Origin: Gp6-AA40 sp035571515
GTDB lineage: Bacteria; Acidobacteriota; Vicinamibacteria; Vicinamibacterales; UBA2999
Assembly (NCBI GenBank): GCA_035571515.1
Contig: DATNCQ010000094.1
Span: 1-64,000, forward strand
Direction of reading: 5' to 3'
Length of the DNA stretch: 64,000 nt
The position numbers and the translations under genes were made by a program. Under the pieces are notes generated by a model, which was given only the letters and a program-made list of their open reading frames with translations, was not told the DNA's origin and did not search any database. This document shows, one piece after another, positions 9,748-17,336 of the stretch. Position 1 is the stretch's first letter. Each line of letters starts with the position of its first letter.

Positions 9748-9924
9748 TCAGAGCGGAAAGAAATAGAGGATCCAGCCGAGCGCGACGCCGCCGACGACGA
9801 ACGCGGTGAAGAGCTGGGCGCCGAACCGCAGCTGCTCTTTCGGCTCGTCGCGCATGAGCGTGCCGAAGACCACCGACACGAACAGCGCGAAGACGATCAT
9901 GAGCCCGAGGTGCGACGCCCTCAT
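9748..9924 (-). CDS. Small membrane protein, two TM helices, unknown function
   Basis: A 58-residue frame, MRASHLGLMIVFALFVSVVF ... FTAFVVGGVALGWILYFFPL. Two hydrophobic segments (about 6-22 and 39-56) are separated by a charged loop (MRDEPKEQLR). The start codon overlaps the stop of the upstream membrane protein gene by 4 nt (ATGA), and the enoyl-CoA hydratase starts 6 nt after its stop. This spacing supports it being real. I do not recognise a family. Confidence 0.65.
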   Translation of the reverse strand: MRASHLGLMIVFALFVSVVFGTLMRDEPKEQLRFGAQLFTAFVVGGVALGWILYFFPL

Positions 9925-10316
9925 TTGCGCCCCTGCGCGGTGTCGAACGCGTCGAGCACGACGAGCATGTTCATCAGGCCCGCGACGATGAGGAAGGCGT
10001 TGCCGTACTCGTAGGTGAGCGCGACGACACGGCCGGCGCCCGCGCCCGCGCCGCGCGCGATGAAGAACGCGATGCCGATGCCCATGTCCGCGAGCGCCGC
10101 CAGCGCCACGAGCGGCTGGGTGATTTCAACCGGAAACAGGCGGCCGTCGAGCCACAGCCCGAAGGCGAACATCAGCGTCAGCGCGATCAGGAACGTCAGG
10201 CCCTTCTGGATGCGCCCGAGAAGCAGATGACCGGCGCCCGGAATGGCCCACGCGGCAAGACAGATCAAATAGGTGTAGGTGGCCGATTGCTCGCGATCGG
10301 CCGTCGTGGCGCGCAT
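9921..10316 (-). CDS. Four-TM membrane protein, TM2/DUF6677-like
   Basis: 131 residues with four hydrophobic stretches. The N-terminal segment LAAWAIPGAGHLLLGRIQKGL resembles the glycine-rich PGAGHxxxGR turn of TM2-type and DUF6677-like proteins. The second half has ALADMGIGIAFFIARG and a terminal helix VAGLMNMLVVLDAFD. Function unknown. It is the first gene of the run that leads to lolD. No Shine-Dalgarno is present; TACACT lies 7 nt before the ATG. Confidence 0.7.
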   Translation of the reverse strand: MRATTADREQSATYTYLICLAAWAIPGAGHLLLGRIQKGLTFLIALTLMFAFGLWLDGRLFPVEITQPLVALAALADMGIGIAFFIARGAGAGAGRVVALTYEYGNAFLIVAGLMNMLVVLDAFDTAQGRK

Positions 10317-10323
10317 CCGCCGT

Positions 10324-10329
10324 AGTGTA
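10324..10329 (-). promoter_or_regulatory. -10 box (TACACT), 7 nt before the start codon
   Basis: Minus-strand TACACT, then ACGGCGG, then ATG (10316). The spacing places the predicted transcript start on the start codon, so the message would be leaderless. The same TACACT-N7-ATG arrangement precedes valS at 61669. Confidence 0.45.
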
Positions 10330-10362
10330 GCGTAGCGCGGCTCCGCGCGAGACGCCCCCGAC

Positions 10363-11301
10363 CTATTTGTTCAGCGAGAGCTGGGTCTTCGCGACCTGGT
10401 AGCCCGAGCGCGTGCGCGTCCGGACGTTCGGCTCGTCCACCCGCACGAGGATGCGGCGGAAGGCGCCGTCCCGCTTCGGGTTGTTGGACGTATAGCCCAG
10501 GGCGTACTGGTTGGACAGTTCGTCGGTGATCATGCCGTAGACGCCCGCCAGCTGCGTGATGTCGCTCGGGAAGAACGCGCGAGCGCCCGTTTCCTGCGCC
10601 AGCGCCTTCATCGCGAACTCCGATTCGGAGAAGTACTTCTGGCTGGTCAACGCGATGGTGGGATACGGCGACTTGAGCGCGATCGTGTAGATCGCGATCC
10701 CGGCCTGCTTGGCCAGCACCAGCAAATCGTCGAACGTCACGAGGCTCGTCGTGTCGTCGCCATCGGTGAGCACCGTGATCGCCTGCCGGCGCACGTCCCC
10801 TTCGGCGGCGTGCACCTTCTGCAGCTGCTTGATGGTGGTGTACAAGGCGTTATACAGCGCGGTGCCGCCGCTCGCCGTAGTGCGGCGGATGGCGTCGCAG
10901 GCGCCCTTCACGTCGCCATCCAGCTCGTGCAGCGTCCGCGCGGTGTCGCGGATGCCGACGATGCTGACGCGATCGCCCTGCCGCAGGTGCGACGCAAAGC
11001 CGACGGCCGCCTCCTGCACCGTCGCCATCTTGTCGCTCATGCTCGACGACATGTCGAGCAGGATGGCCATGTCGAGCGGCACGTTGGCGGACGCGAAGAA
11101 CGACAGGTCCTGCTGGATGCCGTCTTCGAAGACGGCGAAGCTCTTCTCTGTAAGTCCCGTGACGAACTTGTCCTTCGGGTCGGTGACGATGACATTCAGC
11201 GACACGAGATCGACGCCGCTCCGGAACGTCCCCTGAGTACCCTGCGCGCGCACCTCGCCACAGCACAGCAGGCACGTCAACGCCACATATAGCACCCTCA
11301 T
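10363..11301 (-). CDS. Exported VWFA domain protein of the acidobacterial type (TIGR03436-like)
   Basis: 312 residues. A Sec signal peptide (MRVLYVALTCLLCCGEVRAQ) is followed by a short beta-rich N-domain (VDLVSLNVIVTDPKDKFVTGLTEKSFAVFEDG). The von Willebrand A domain follows, with an intact MIDAS (LLDMSSSMSD, then SGGTALYNAL and TVLTDGDDTTS). This N-domain/VWA combination is typical of Acidobacteriota and is a main clue to the phylum. Its role is unknown; probably envelope adhesion or binding. A GGAGGG Shine-Dalgarno is visible upstream. Confidence 0.9.
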   Translation of the reverse strand: MRVLYVALTCLLCCGEVRAQGTQGTFRSGVDLVSLNVIVTDPKDKFVTGLTEKSFAVFEDGIQQDLSFFASANVPLDMAILLDMSSSMSDKMATVQEAAVGFASHLRQGDRVSIVGIRDTARTLHELDGDVKGACDAIRRTTASGGTALYNALYTTIKQLQKVHAAEGDVRRQAITVLTDGDDTTSLVTFDDLLVLAKQAGIAIYTIALKSPYPTIALTSQKYFSESEFAMKALAQETGARAFFPSDITQLAGVYGMITDELSNQYALGYTSNNPKRDGAFRRILVRVDEPNVRTRTRSGYQVAKTQLSLNK

Positions 11302-11321
11302 GGGACCCTCCGTCGAGTTCC

Positions 11322-11338
11322 GCCCGTCTTCGACGGGC
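11322..11338. repeat. Palindrome GCCCGTC-TTC-GACGGGC
   Basis: A 7-bp perfect stem with a TTC loop, in the 104-bp gap between two divergent genes. It resembles the other gene-end palindromes in the window. A bidirectional terminator is unlikely here because both genes point away. Confidence 0.45.
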
Positions 11339-11405
11339 TAAACCGCGCCTCGATGCGCGTGACGGGGCGGGGTGCAAAGCATGTTCCTGCTAGACTGCGC
11401 ATGAA

Positions 11406-13796
11406 ATGACGGAAAAGATCGCTGTCGGCGAGCACGCGGCTGGACGCGTGGCTGCTGGCGGCATCGCGGCCGTATCGGCCGCGCTCCTCATGACCGAGCT
11501 GGCGCTGACGCGCATCTTCTCGGTGACGATGTATTACCACTTCGCGTTCCTCGCGATCTCGATCGCGCTCTTCGGCCTGAGCGCGAGCGGCGTGGCGGTC
11601 TATCTCGCGCGTCGACGCCTCGCGCGCATCGGGCCCGGCCTGCTGCTGTCGTTCGCGTCGCTGACTCATGCGTTGGCGACTCTGCTCGCGCTTTCGTGCC
11701 TTGTTCGCATACGCGTCGGCCTGAATTACTCGCCTGCCAACCTGTGGTTGATGCTCACGATCTACGGTCTGGCCGCGCTGCCGTTCTTCACCGGCGGCAG
11801 CGTGATGTCGCTCGCGTTCTCGCGCATGGCCAACCGCATCAACGTGCTCTATGCCGCAGACCTGATCGGCGCCGCCACGGGCTGCCTCGTCCTGATTCCA
11901 CTGTTGAACTGGCTCGGCGCCCCAGGCGTCGTCATGACCGCGGCGGTGCTCTCCGCCGGCGCGGCCGTCGCGTTTGCGCCCGCCGCACGGCGGCGCCATT
12001 TCGCCGCGGCCGCTGTCGTTCTTATCGGCAGCTCATCCGCGGCACTGTTGGCCGGCGCCGCGCCTTTCGACGTCGTCGACACGAAGGGACACGTCGGCGA
12101 TCGCATCCTGTTCAGCAAGTGGAACTCGTTCTCGCGCGTCGCGGTCTACGATCGGCCGCATGGCGACTGGTCGCTGAGCCCGACGTTCACCGGCACGCGC
12201 GCACCATCGCTCTTCATGGACATCGACTCGGCCGCGTCCACGCCGATTCTCAAGGGGAGCGGTGACGCCGGTGACGCCCGCTACCTGCGCTACGAGCTCA
12301 CCGCCGTCGGCTATCACCTGGCGGAGCGCCCGGGCGGCTTCACCGCGCTCGTCATCGGACCGGGCGGCGGGCGCGATCTGCTGTCTGCTCTGGTATTTGG
12401 CGCCTCGCACGTCGACGGCGTCGAGATCAACCCGATCATCGCGCGCGACGTGATGCTCGATCGCTTCCGCGAGTACTCGGGCGGGGTCTACGCCAACCCT
12501 CGCGTCTCGATTTACGTGGACGACGGTCGGAACTTCGTCCGGCGGAGCGCGGCGAAGTACGACGTCATCCAGGCTTCGCTCGTGGACACCTGGGCGGCGA
12601 CGGCGGCCGGCGCCTACACTCTGACGGAGAACTCGCTCTACACGAAGGAAGCGTTCGGCGAATACGTCGATCACCTCACCGACAACGGCCTGCTGACCAT
12701 CACGCGATGGGTGTTCGACGGCCTGCGGCTCGTGTCGCTGGCCCAGGACGCGTGCGCCGAGCGGGGGCTGGACGCCGCGGCGCGGCTCGCCATCGTCCGC
12801 TACGACCGCGTCGCGACGTTTCTCCTGAAAAGGCAGGCGTTTACGCCGATGGAAGTGGCGCGGCTGCGCGACGTCAGCGCGCAACTGGGGTTCGAGATCC
12901 TCTACGCACCAGGCCTGCCGGCGGCACACGCCGCCGAGGATCCGGTCGAAATGCAACGCACCGGCACGAGCGCCGCCGACTACCGCCGTCTCATCCTTGC
13001 CGGCGACCGGCGGCAGTTTCTCTCGTCCTACCCGCTGGACGAGACCTCCACGACCGACGACCGCCCGTTCTTCTTCCACACGACGCGACTGCGCGACCAG
13101 ATGCAGGTCGCCTTCGGCCGCAGCATGCTGTTCGGCAACGGGCTGAGCGCGCTGATGACGCTGATGGCGATCTCGGCGATGCTGGTGGCGCTGTTCGTCA
13201 TCTTCCCGCTGCTGGCCGGCGGTGAACGGCCCGGCGCCGGATGGGGCGCGTGGCTGACGTACTTCGGCGCGCTCGGCGCCGGCTTCATGCTGCTCGAGGT
13301 GGCACTGCTGCAGCGGTTCGTGCTGCTGCTCGGCCACCCGGTCTACTCGCTGACGGTGACGCTATTCTCGCTGCTCCTCGGCACCGGCGTCGGCGCGTTC
13401 ATCAGCCGCAGGATCGAGCACGCGCGCGTGCGCGACGTGACGGTGCGCGCGCTCGCCGGCGTCGCGCTGGTGGCGGTCGCGGCGGCGCTGGGCCTGGCAC
13501 GGGCGATCGACGTCGGCATCCCGTGGCCGCTGCCGGCGCGCATCGTGTTTGCCGTGGCGCTCGTGGCGCCGGTGGGGATCCTGCTCGGCATGCCGCTGCC
13601 GGGAGGCATGCGGCTCGTCGCCGCCGGCCGCACCGAGATCATTCCGTGGGGCTGGGGCATCAACGGCGCCTTCTCGGTCGTCGGCGCGACCCTCGCGGTG
13701 TTCATCGCGATGAACTGGGGATTTTCCGTGACGCTCCTCAGCGCAGCGGCCGTGTACATGCTGGCGGCGCTGACCCTTCGGAGCGTTCGAGATTGA
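11406..13796 (+). CDS. Membrane-anchored spermidine-synthase-like protein
   Basis: 796 residues. The N-terminal half has about six TM helices (from LLMTELALTRIFSVTMYYHF to AAALLAGAAPF). Next comes a soluble SAM/polyamine-synthase-like domain with glycine-rich LVIGPGGGRDLLSAL, acidic VDGVEINPII, DDGRNFVRR and a YTLTENSLYTKEAF segment. Another six or so TM helices follow, from NGLSALMTLMAI to the C-terminus. The fold resembles spermidine synthase fused to a transporter-like membrane domain, a common arrangement in Acidobacteriota with no proven function. TAGACT lies 9 nt before the ATG. Confidence 0.8.
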   Translation: MTEKIAVGEHAAGRVAAGGIAAVSAALLMTELALTRIFSVTMYYHFAFLAISIALFGLSASGVAVYLARRRLARIGPGLLLSFASLTHALATLLALSCLVRIRVGLNYSPANLWLMLTIYGLAALPFFTGGSVMSLAFSRMANRINVLYAADLIGAATGCLVLIPLLNWLGAPGVVMTAAVLSAGAAVAFAPAARRRHFAAAAVVLIGSSSAALLAGAAPFDVVDTKGHVGDRILFSKWNSFSRVAVYDRPHGDWSLSPTFTGTRAPSLFMDIDSAASTPILKGSGDAGDARYLRYELTAVGYHLAERPGGFTALVIGPGGGRDLLSALVFGASHVDGVEINPIIARDVMLDRFREYSGGVYANPRVSIYVDDGRNFVRRSAAKYDVIQASLVDTWAATAAGAYTLTENSLYTKEAFGEYVDHLTDNGLLTITRWVFDGLRLVSLAQDACAERGLDAAARLAIVRYDRVATFLLKRQAFTPMEVARLRDVSAQLGFEILYAPGLPAAHAAEDPVEMQRTGTSAADYRRLILAGDRRQFLSSYPLDETSTTDDRPFFFHTTRLRDQMQVAFGRSMLFGNGLSALMTLMAISAMLVALFVIFPLLAGGERPGAGWGAWLTYFGALGAGFMLLEVALLQRFVLLLGHPVYSLTVTLFSLLLGTGVGAFISRRIEHARVRDVTVRALAGVALVAVAAALGLARAIDVGIPWPLPARIVFAVALVAPVGILLGMPLPGGMRLVAAGRTEIIPWGWGINGAFSVVGATLAVFIAMNWGFSVTLLSAAAVYMLAALTLRSVRD

Positions 13797-13798
13797 GG

Positions 13799-13884
13799 AA
13801 TTTACGAATTTACGAATTGACGAAAGTATTGTCGAATTCGAATCCACAATAAATTCGTAGATTTCGTAGATTCGTAAATTCGTC
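13799..13884. repeat. Inverted pair of 8-bp word arrays (AATTTACG) before guaB
   Basis: The left arm is AATTTACG AATTTACG AATTGACG (13801-13824). The right arm is the complement, ATTCGTAG ATTTCGTAG ATTCGTAA ATTCGTCA (about 13851-13884). A 25-bp spacer separates them. The AT-rich composition stands out sharply from the GC-rich flanks. The array begins 2 nt after the stop of the upstream gene and ends at the ATG of the IMPDH-family gene, leaving no Shine-Dalgarno. Confidence 0.8.
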
Positions 13885-13885
13885 A

Positions 13886-15373
13886 ATGCCATCACTGATT
13901 GATCTCGTCCGCGGTTCCACCTTCGACGACTTCCTCTTCACCCCGCAATACAGCGTCGTCGAGCGGCGCGATCCGTCCGCCGTCGATCTCACCTCCCGGT
14001 TCTCCACCGGCCTCGTGCTCAAGCGGCCGATCGTCTCCGCGAACATGGACACCGTGACGCGATCCGCGATGGCGATCGCGGTGGCGGAAGAGGGTGGGCT
14101 CGGCATCATCGACCGCGGGTTCCGCAGCGGCGAAATCGACCCGCAGGTCCGCGAGGTGGAGATCGTCAAGCGGAAACAGCACGGCATCATCGCGGATCCC
14201 TACACGATTGCCGCGGAGGCGAGCCTCGCCGAGGCCGCCGGGCGGATGCGCGCCACCGGCGTCGGCACGCTCGTCGTCGTCGACGGCCGCGGACGCCTGC
14301 AGGGGCTGCTCACCAGCCGCGACCTGCGGTTCGTCGATCGGTCGCAGGGGACGGTCACCTCGCGCATGACGCCGCGGGAGCGGCTCGTCGTCCAGCGCGG
14401 CACGCCGGACCTCGGCGCCGCCGAGGAGGTGATGCGGGCGCAGAAGATCAAGAAGCTGCCGCTCGTCGACAAGGACGACATGCTGCTCGGCCTGATCACG
14501 GCAAAGGACCTCGTGCAGCAGCGCCAGCTGCCGTTCGCGACACGCGACGAGCAGGGGCGGCTTCGCGTCGGCGCGGCGATTGGCGCGAAGGGCGATTACC
14601 TCGAGCGCGCCGCCGAACTGGTGCGCGCCGAGGTGGACGTCATCGTCATCGACATCGCGCACGCCCATTCGGTCGTGATGGCGCGCGCGATCGAGGCGTT
14701 CCGCACGCGCTTCGACGGCGTCGAGCTCGTTGCCGGCAACGTCGCGACCGCCCAGGGGACGCGCTTCCTGCTCGAGCGCGGCGTCAACGGCATCAAGGTC
14801 GGGATCGGGCCGGGTGGCGGCTGCACGACGCGGCTGAACACGAACTTCGGCGTGCCGCAGGTGCAGGCGCTCGTCGAATGCCGCGCCGCGTCGGACGGCC
14901 GCGTGCCGCTGATTGCGGACGGAGGGGTGCGACGCGACGGCGCGCTCGTGCAGGCGCTGCTGTTCGGCGGCGACACCGTCATGCTCGGCAGCGCGCTCGC
15001 CGGCACCACCGAGACGCCGGGCGACATCGTCCAGAAGCCGGTCGTCGTGCCCGAGTCGCACAAGACCGTTCGCGTGCCGTTCAAGGTCTTTCGCGGGATG
15101 GCATCGCTCGAGGCGATCGTCGATCGCCTGGACGTGGAAGACCTCGACGTCGCCGACGTCGAAGCGCTGGGGGCCGAAGGGATGGAGGTCGCGGTCCCCG
15201 CGCGCGGCTCGGTGCGGCCGGTCCTCCGCGACATGCTGAAGCACCTGATCTCCGCGATCAGCTACGGCGGCGCCGGCAGCCTCGCCGAGTTGCAGGAGAT
15301 GTTCCGGAAGGATCCGGAGCGGTACGTGATTAGGCTGTCGGAATCAGGCCGCCGCGAATCGTTCGATCGGTAG
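13886..15373 (+). CDS. guaB: IMP dehydrogenase / GMP reductase family protein with CBS pair
   Basis: 495 residues. The (beta/alpha)8 barrel is interrupted by two CBS domains (about 97-215). The barrel keeps SANMDTVT, the catalytic cysteine loop VGIGPGGGCTTR (C313), LIADGGVRRDG and FRGMASLEA. Two features depart from ordinary IMPDH: the loop reads GPGGGCTTRLNTNFGVPQ rather than GPGSxCTTR, and the mobile flap has DRLD where the Arg-Tyr dyad (DRYF in E. coli) is expected. It may be an IMPDH variant or a GuaB1-like GMP reductase. Adenosine and MTA salvage genes follow convergently. Confidence 0.85.
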   Translation: MPSLIDLVRGSTFDDFLFTPQYSVVERRDPSAVDLTSRFSTGLVLKRPIVSANMDTVTRSAMAIAVAEEGGLGIIDRGFRSGEIDPQVREVEIVKRKQHGIIADPYTIAAEASLAEAAGRMRATGVGTLVVVDGRGRLQGLLTSRDLRFVDRSQGTVTSRMTPRERLVVQRGTPDLGAAEEVMRAQKIKKLPLVDKDDMLLGLITAKDLVQQRQLPFATRDEQGRLRVGAAIGAKGDYLERAAELVRAEVDVIVIDIAHAHSVVMARAIEAFRTRFDGVELVAGNVATAQGTRFLLERGVNGIKVGIGPGGGCTTRLNTNFGVPQVQALVECRAASDGRVPLIADGGVRRDGALVQALLFGGDTVMLGSALAGTTETPGDIVQKPVVVPESHKTVRVPFKVFRGMASLEAIVDRLDVEDLDVADVEALGAEGMEVAVPARGSVRPVLRDMLKHLISAISYGGAGSLAELQEMFRKDPERYVIRLSESGRRESFDR

Positions 15374-15375
15374 AA

Positions 15376-15431
15376 GGGCCGCCTGAAGGCGGCCCCTACG
15401 TACCCGTACGTGGGGCCGGCTTTAGCCGGCC
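15376..15431. repeat. Two gene-end palindromes after guaB
   Basis: GGGCCGCCT-GA-AGGCGGCCC (15376-15395) and GGCCGGCT-TT-AGCCGGCC (15414-15431), linked by CCTACGTACCCGTACGTG. The first begins 3 nt after the guaB stop. Same family as the palindromes at 35038, 35116, 52502, 54741, 56544 and 56634. Either could act as a terminator stem for the convergent guaB and PfkB genes, although no T-tract follows. Confidence 0.75.
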
Positions 15432-15477
15432 TAACACAAAGAAAAACTACGTGCGTCAGTGAAACGCCGCTACGCAT

Positions 15478-16437
15478 TTACAGTGTCAACGGCCCGAAGT
15501 GCTCCTCATACCTCGCACGGAATTCCTTGATCGTGTAGGCGTGGCTCTGTCCCCCGAGGTGCTCGAGCGCGTAGGTCGCGGCGACGGTGCCGAGCTGCGC
15601 GCACTCCTGGAATGACTTCCCGCACGCCATGCCCTTCATCAACCCGCCGCGGAACGCGTCGCCCACGCCCGTCGGATCGATGATGCGGTGCGGCGTGATC
15701 GCCTTGATGTCGATGCGGCCCCCTTCTCCCTTCCCCCTATCCCCTTCCCCCTCGTAGAGCGAGCAGCCGTCCTCGCCGCGCGTGATGAGCAAGGTGGTCG
15801 CCTTGTCGAGAATGCCGTCCTCCCCCAGCCCCGTTTTCTGGCGGATCAGCTCGAACTCGTAGTCGTTGCAGATGACCATGCGCGCGCCGGAGATGCCGTC
15901 GCGCAGTTCGTCGCCCGAGAGCCGCGCGCACTGCTGCCCCGGATCGAAGATGAACGGCACGCCGATCGTCCGGCACTCCTCGGCGTACTGGATCATCGCG
16001 CCGGGATCGTTCGGCGAGATGATGACGAGGCCGGGCTGTTGAATCGTCCGCAGCGACAGTTCCGACGCGTTGGCCATCGCGCCGATGTAGAACGACGCGA
16101 TCTGGTTGTTCTCGGTGTCGGTGCTGCAGAAGAACGACGCGGTGAACTTGTCGGGCACCTGGCGCACGTGGGACGTATCCACCCCCACCGCCTGCAGCCA
16201 CTCGTCGTACTCCTTGAAGTCCTGCCCCGCGGTCGCGACCAGGCACGGCCGCTCGCCCAGCAGCGCCAGCGTGTAGGCGATGTTCGGCGCGCAGCCGCCG
16301 CGCCGCTTGTCCATCGAGTCCACCAGGAAACTGAGGCTGACGCGCTGCAGGTGCTCGGCGAGGATGTGTTCCGTGAACTTGCCCGGAAACGACATCAGGT
16401 AGTCGAACGCAATCGATCCCGTGACGATGAGTTTCAT
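15478..16437 (-). CDS. PfkB-family sugar/nucleoside kinase, probably adenosine kinase
   Basis: 319 residues from ATG 16435-16437. Substrate-side motif GGCAPNIAYTLALLG (residues 47-61) and the anion hole/catalytic base DPTGVGDAFRGGL near the C-terminus are PfkB signatures. Adjacency to MTA phosphorylase with a 4-nt ATGA overlap favours a nucleoside substrate, i.e. adenosine salvage; this is inference. An unusual hydrophilic insert YEGEGDRGKGEGGRID is encoded by a 7-bp word array (15719-15753) between the ITRGEDGCSLY strand and the next core strand. Confidence 0.85.
   Translation of the reverse strand: MKLIVTGSIAFDYLMSFPGKFTEHILAEHLQRVSLSFLVDSMDKRRGGCAPNIAYTLALLGERPCLVATAGQDFKEYDEWLQAVGVDTSHVRQVPDKFTASFFCSTDTENNQIASFYIGAMANASELSLRTIQQPGLVIISPNDPGAMIQYAEECRTIGVPFIFDPGQQCARLSGDELRDGISGARMVICNDYEFELIRQKTGLGEDGILDKATTLLITRGEDGCSLYEGEGDRGKGEGGRIDIKAITPHRIIDPTGVGDAFRGGLMKGMACGKSFQECAQLGTVAATYALEHLGGQSHAYTIKEFRARYEEHFGPLTL
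15719..15753. repeat. 7-bp word array inside the PfkB kinase gene
   Basis: Words CCCTTCT, CCCTTCC, CCCTATC, CCCTTCC, CCC in tandem. Read on the minus strand in frame as GEGDRGKGEG, a surface insert. A period of 7 over 21 nt keeps frame every three words. Confidence 0.6.
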
Positions 16438-17303
16438 GACATGTAGCGGCCGATGATGGGCGCGAGATCCTTCTTCAGCTGCTCCGGCACGACGTCCGGG
16501 CGGGTGACCAGCGCGTACTTCAGCGCCGACGCGCACTCGCACGTCCGTTCGTACGGGAGCTTCTCGACGGCGCCGGCGATGATCTGCTGCGCGGTCGCGG
16601 CGTTCTTCGCCAGCGTGGACATGACCATCTCGACCGTCACCGTATCGTGGCTCGGGTGCCAGCAGTCGTAGTCGGTGACGAGCGCGATCGTCGTGTAGCA
16701 GATCTCCGCCTCGCGCGCGAGCTTGGCCTCCTGCAGGTTCGTCATGCCGATGATGTCCATCCCCCACGACCGATACAGCTTCGACTCGGCGAGCGTCGAG
16801 AACTGCGGCCCTTCCATGCAGACGTAGGTGCCGCCCTTGTGCACGGTCGCGCCGGCGCGCTGCCCACTCTCCCAGGCGATGCCGCTGAGAATCCGGCAGA
16901 ACGGGTGCGCGAAGCCGACGTGCCCGACGAGCCCGCGCCCGAAGAAGCTGCTCGGCCGCCCCTTCGTGCGATCGAAGAACTGATCGGGAATGACGATGTC
17001 GGCGGGCTTGTATTCCTCCTTCAGGCTGCCGACGGCGCTCGCCGAGAGCAGGAACTCGACGCCGAGCGTCTTCATGCCGAAGATGTTCGCGCGGAAGTTC
17101 AGCTCCGACGGCGAGAGCCGGTGGCCGCCACCGTGGCGCGCGAGAAACGCCACGCGCTTGCCGGCAAGCGTGCCCAGCAGGTACGGCGCCGACGGCTCGC
17201 CAAACGGCGTCGTCACCCGTACTTCTTCGCGGTCGGTCACGCCGGCCATGTCATACAGACCGGACCCGCCAATGATCCCTATCTGCGCTCGCTGCATGTC
17301 CAC
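16434..17303 (-). CDS. mtnP: S-methyl-5'-thioadenosine phosphorylase
   Basis: 289 residues. IGIIGGSGLYDM opens the phosphorylase fold. FLARHGGGHRLSPSELNFRANIFG, EGPQFSTLAESKLYRSWGMDIIGMTNLQEAKLAREAEI and ALVTDYDCW (base recognition) are typical of MTA phosphorylase. It splits methylthioadenosine to adenine and methylthioribose-1-phosphate in methionine salvage. The frame can start at GTG (17303) or ATG (17297); AAGGTGG just upstream is a possible Shine-Dalgarno. The stop overlaps the start of the PfkB kinase gene. Confidence 0.93.
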   Translation of the reverse strand: MDMQRAQIGIIGGSGLYDMAGVTDREEVRVTTPFGEPSAPYLLGTLAGKRVAFLARHGGGHRLSPSELNFRANIFGMKTLGVEFLLSASAVGSLKEEYKPADIVIPDQFFDRTKGRPSSFFGRGLVGHVGFAHPFCRILSGIAWESGQRAGATVHKGGTYVCMEGPQFSTLAESKLYRSWGMDIIGMTNLQEAKLAREAEICYTTIALVTDYDCWHPSHDTVTVEMVMSTLAKNAATAQQIIAGAVEKLPYERTCECASALKYALVTRPDVVPEQLKKDLAPIIGRYMS

Positions 17304-17306
17304 CTT

Positions 17307-17335
17307 TGGGAGTTGGGTTGGAAGTTGGGAGTTTA
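17307..17335. repeat. 7-bp word array between the epimerase fusion and mtnP
   Basis: Reads GGGAGTT GGGTT GGAAGTT GGGAGTT. Same words as the array at 5103-5136 but on the other strand. It fills the whole gap between the upstream stop (TAG, 17339-17337) and the mtnP start region. Confidence 0.6.
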
Positions 17336-17336
17336 C

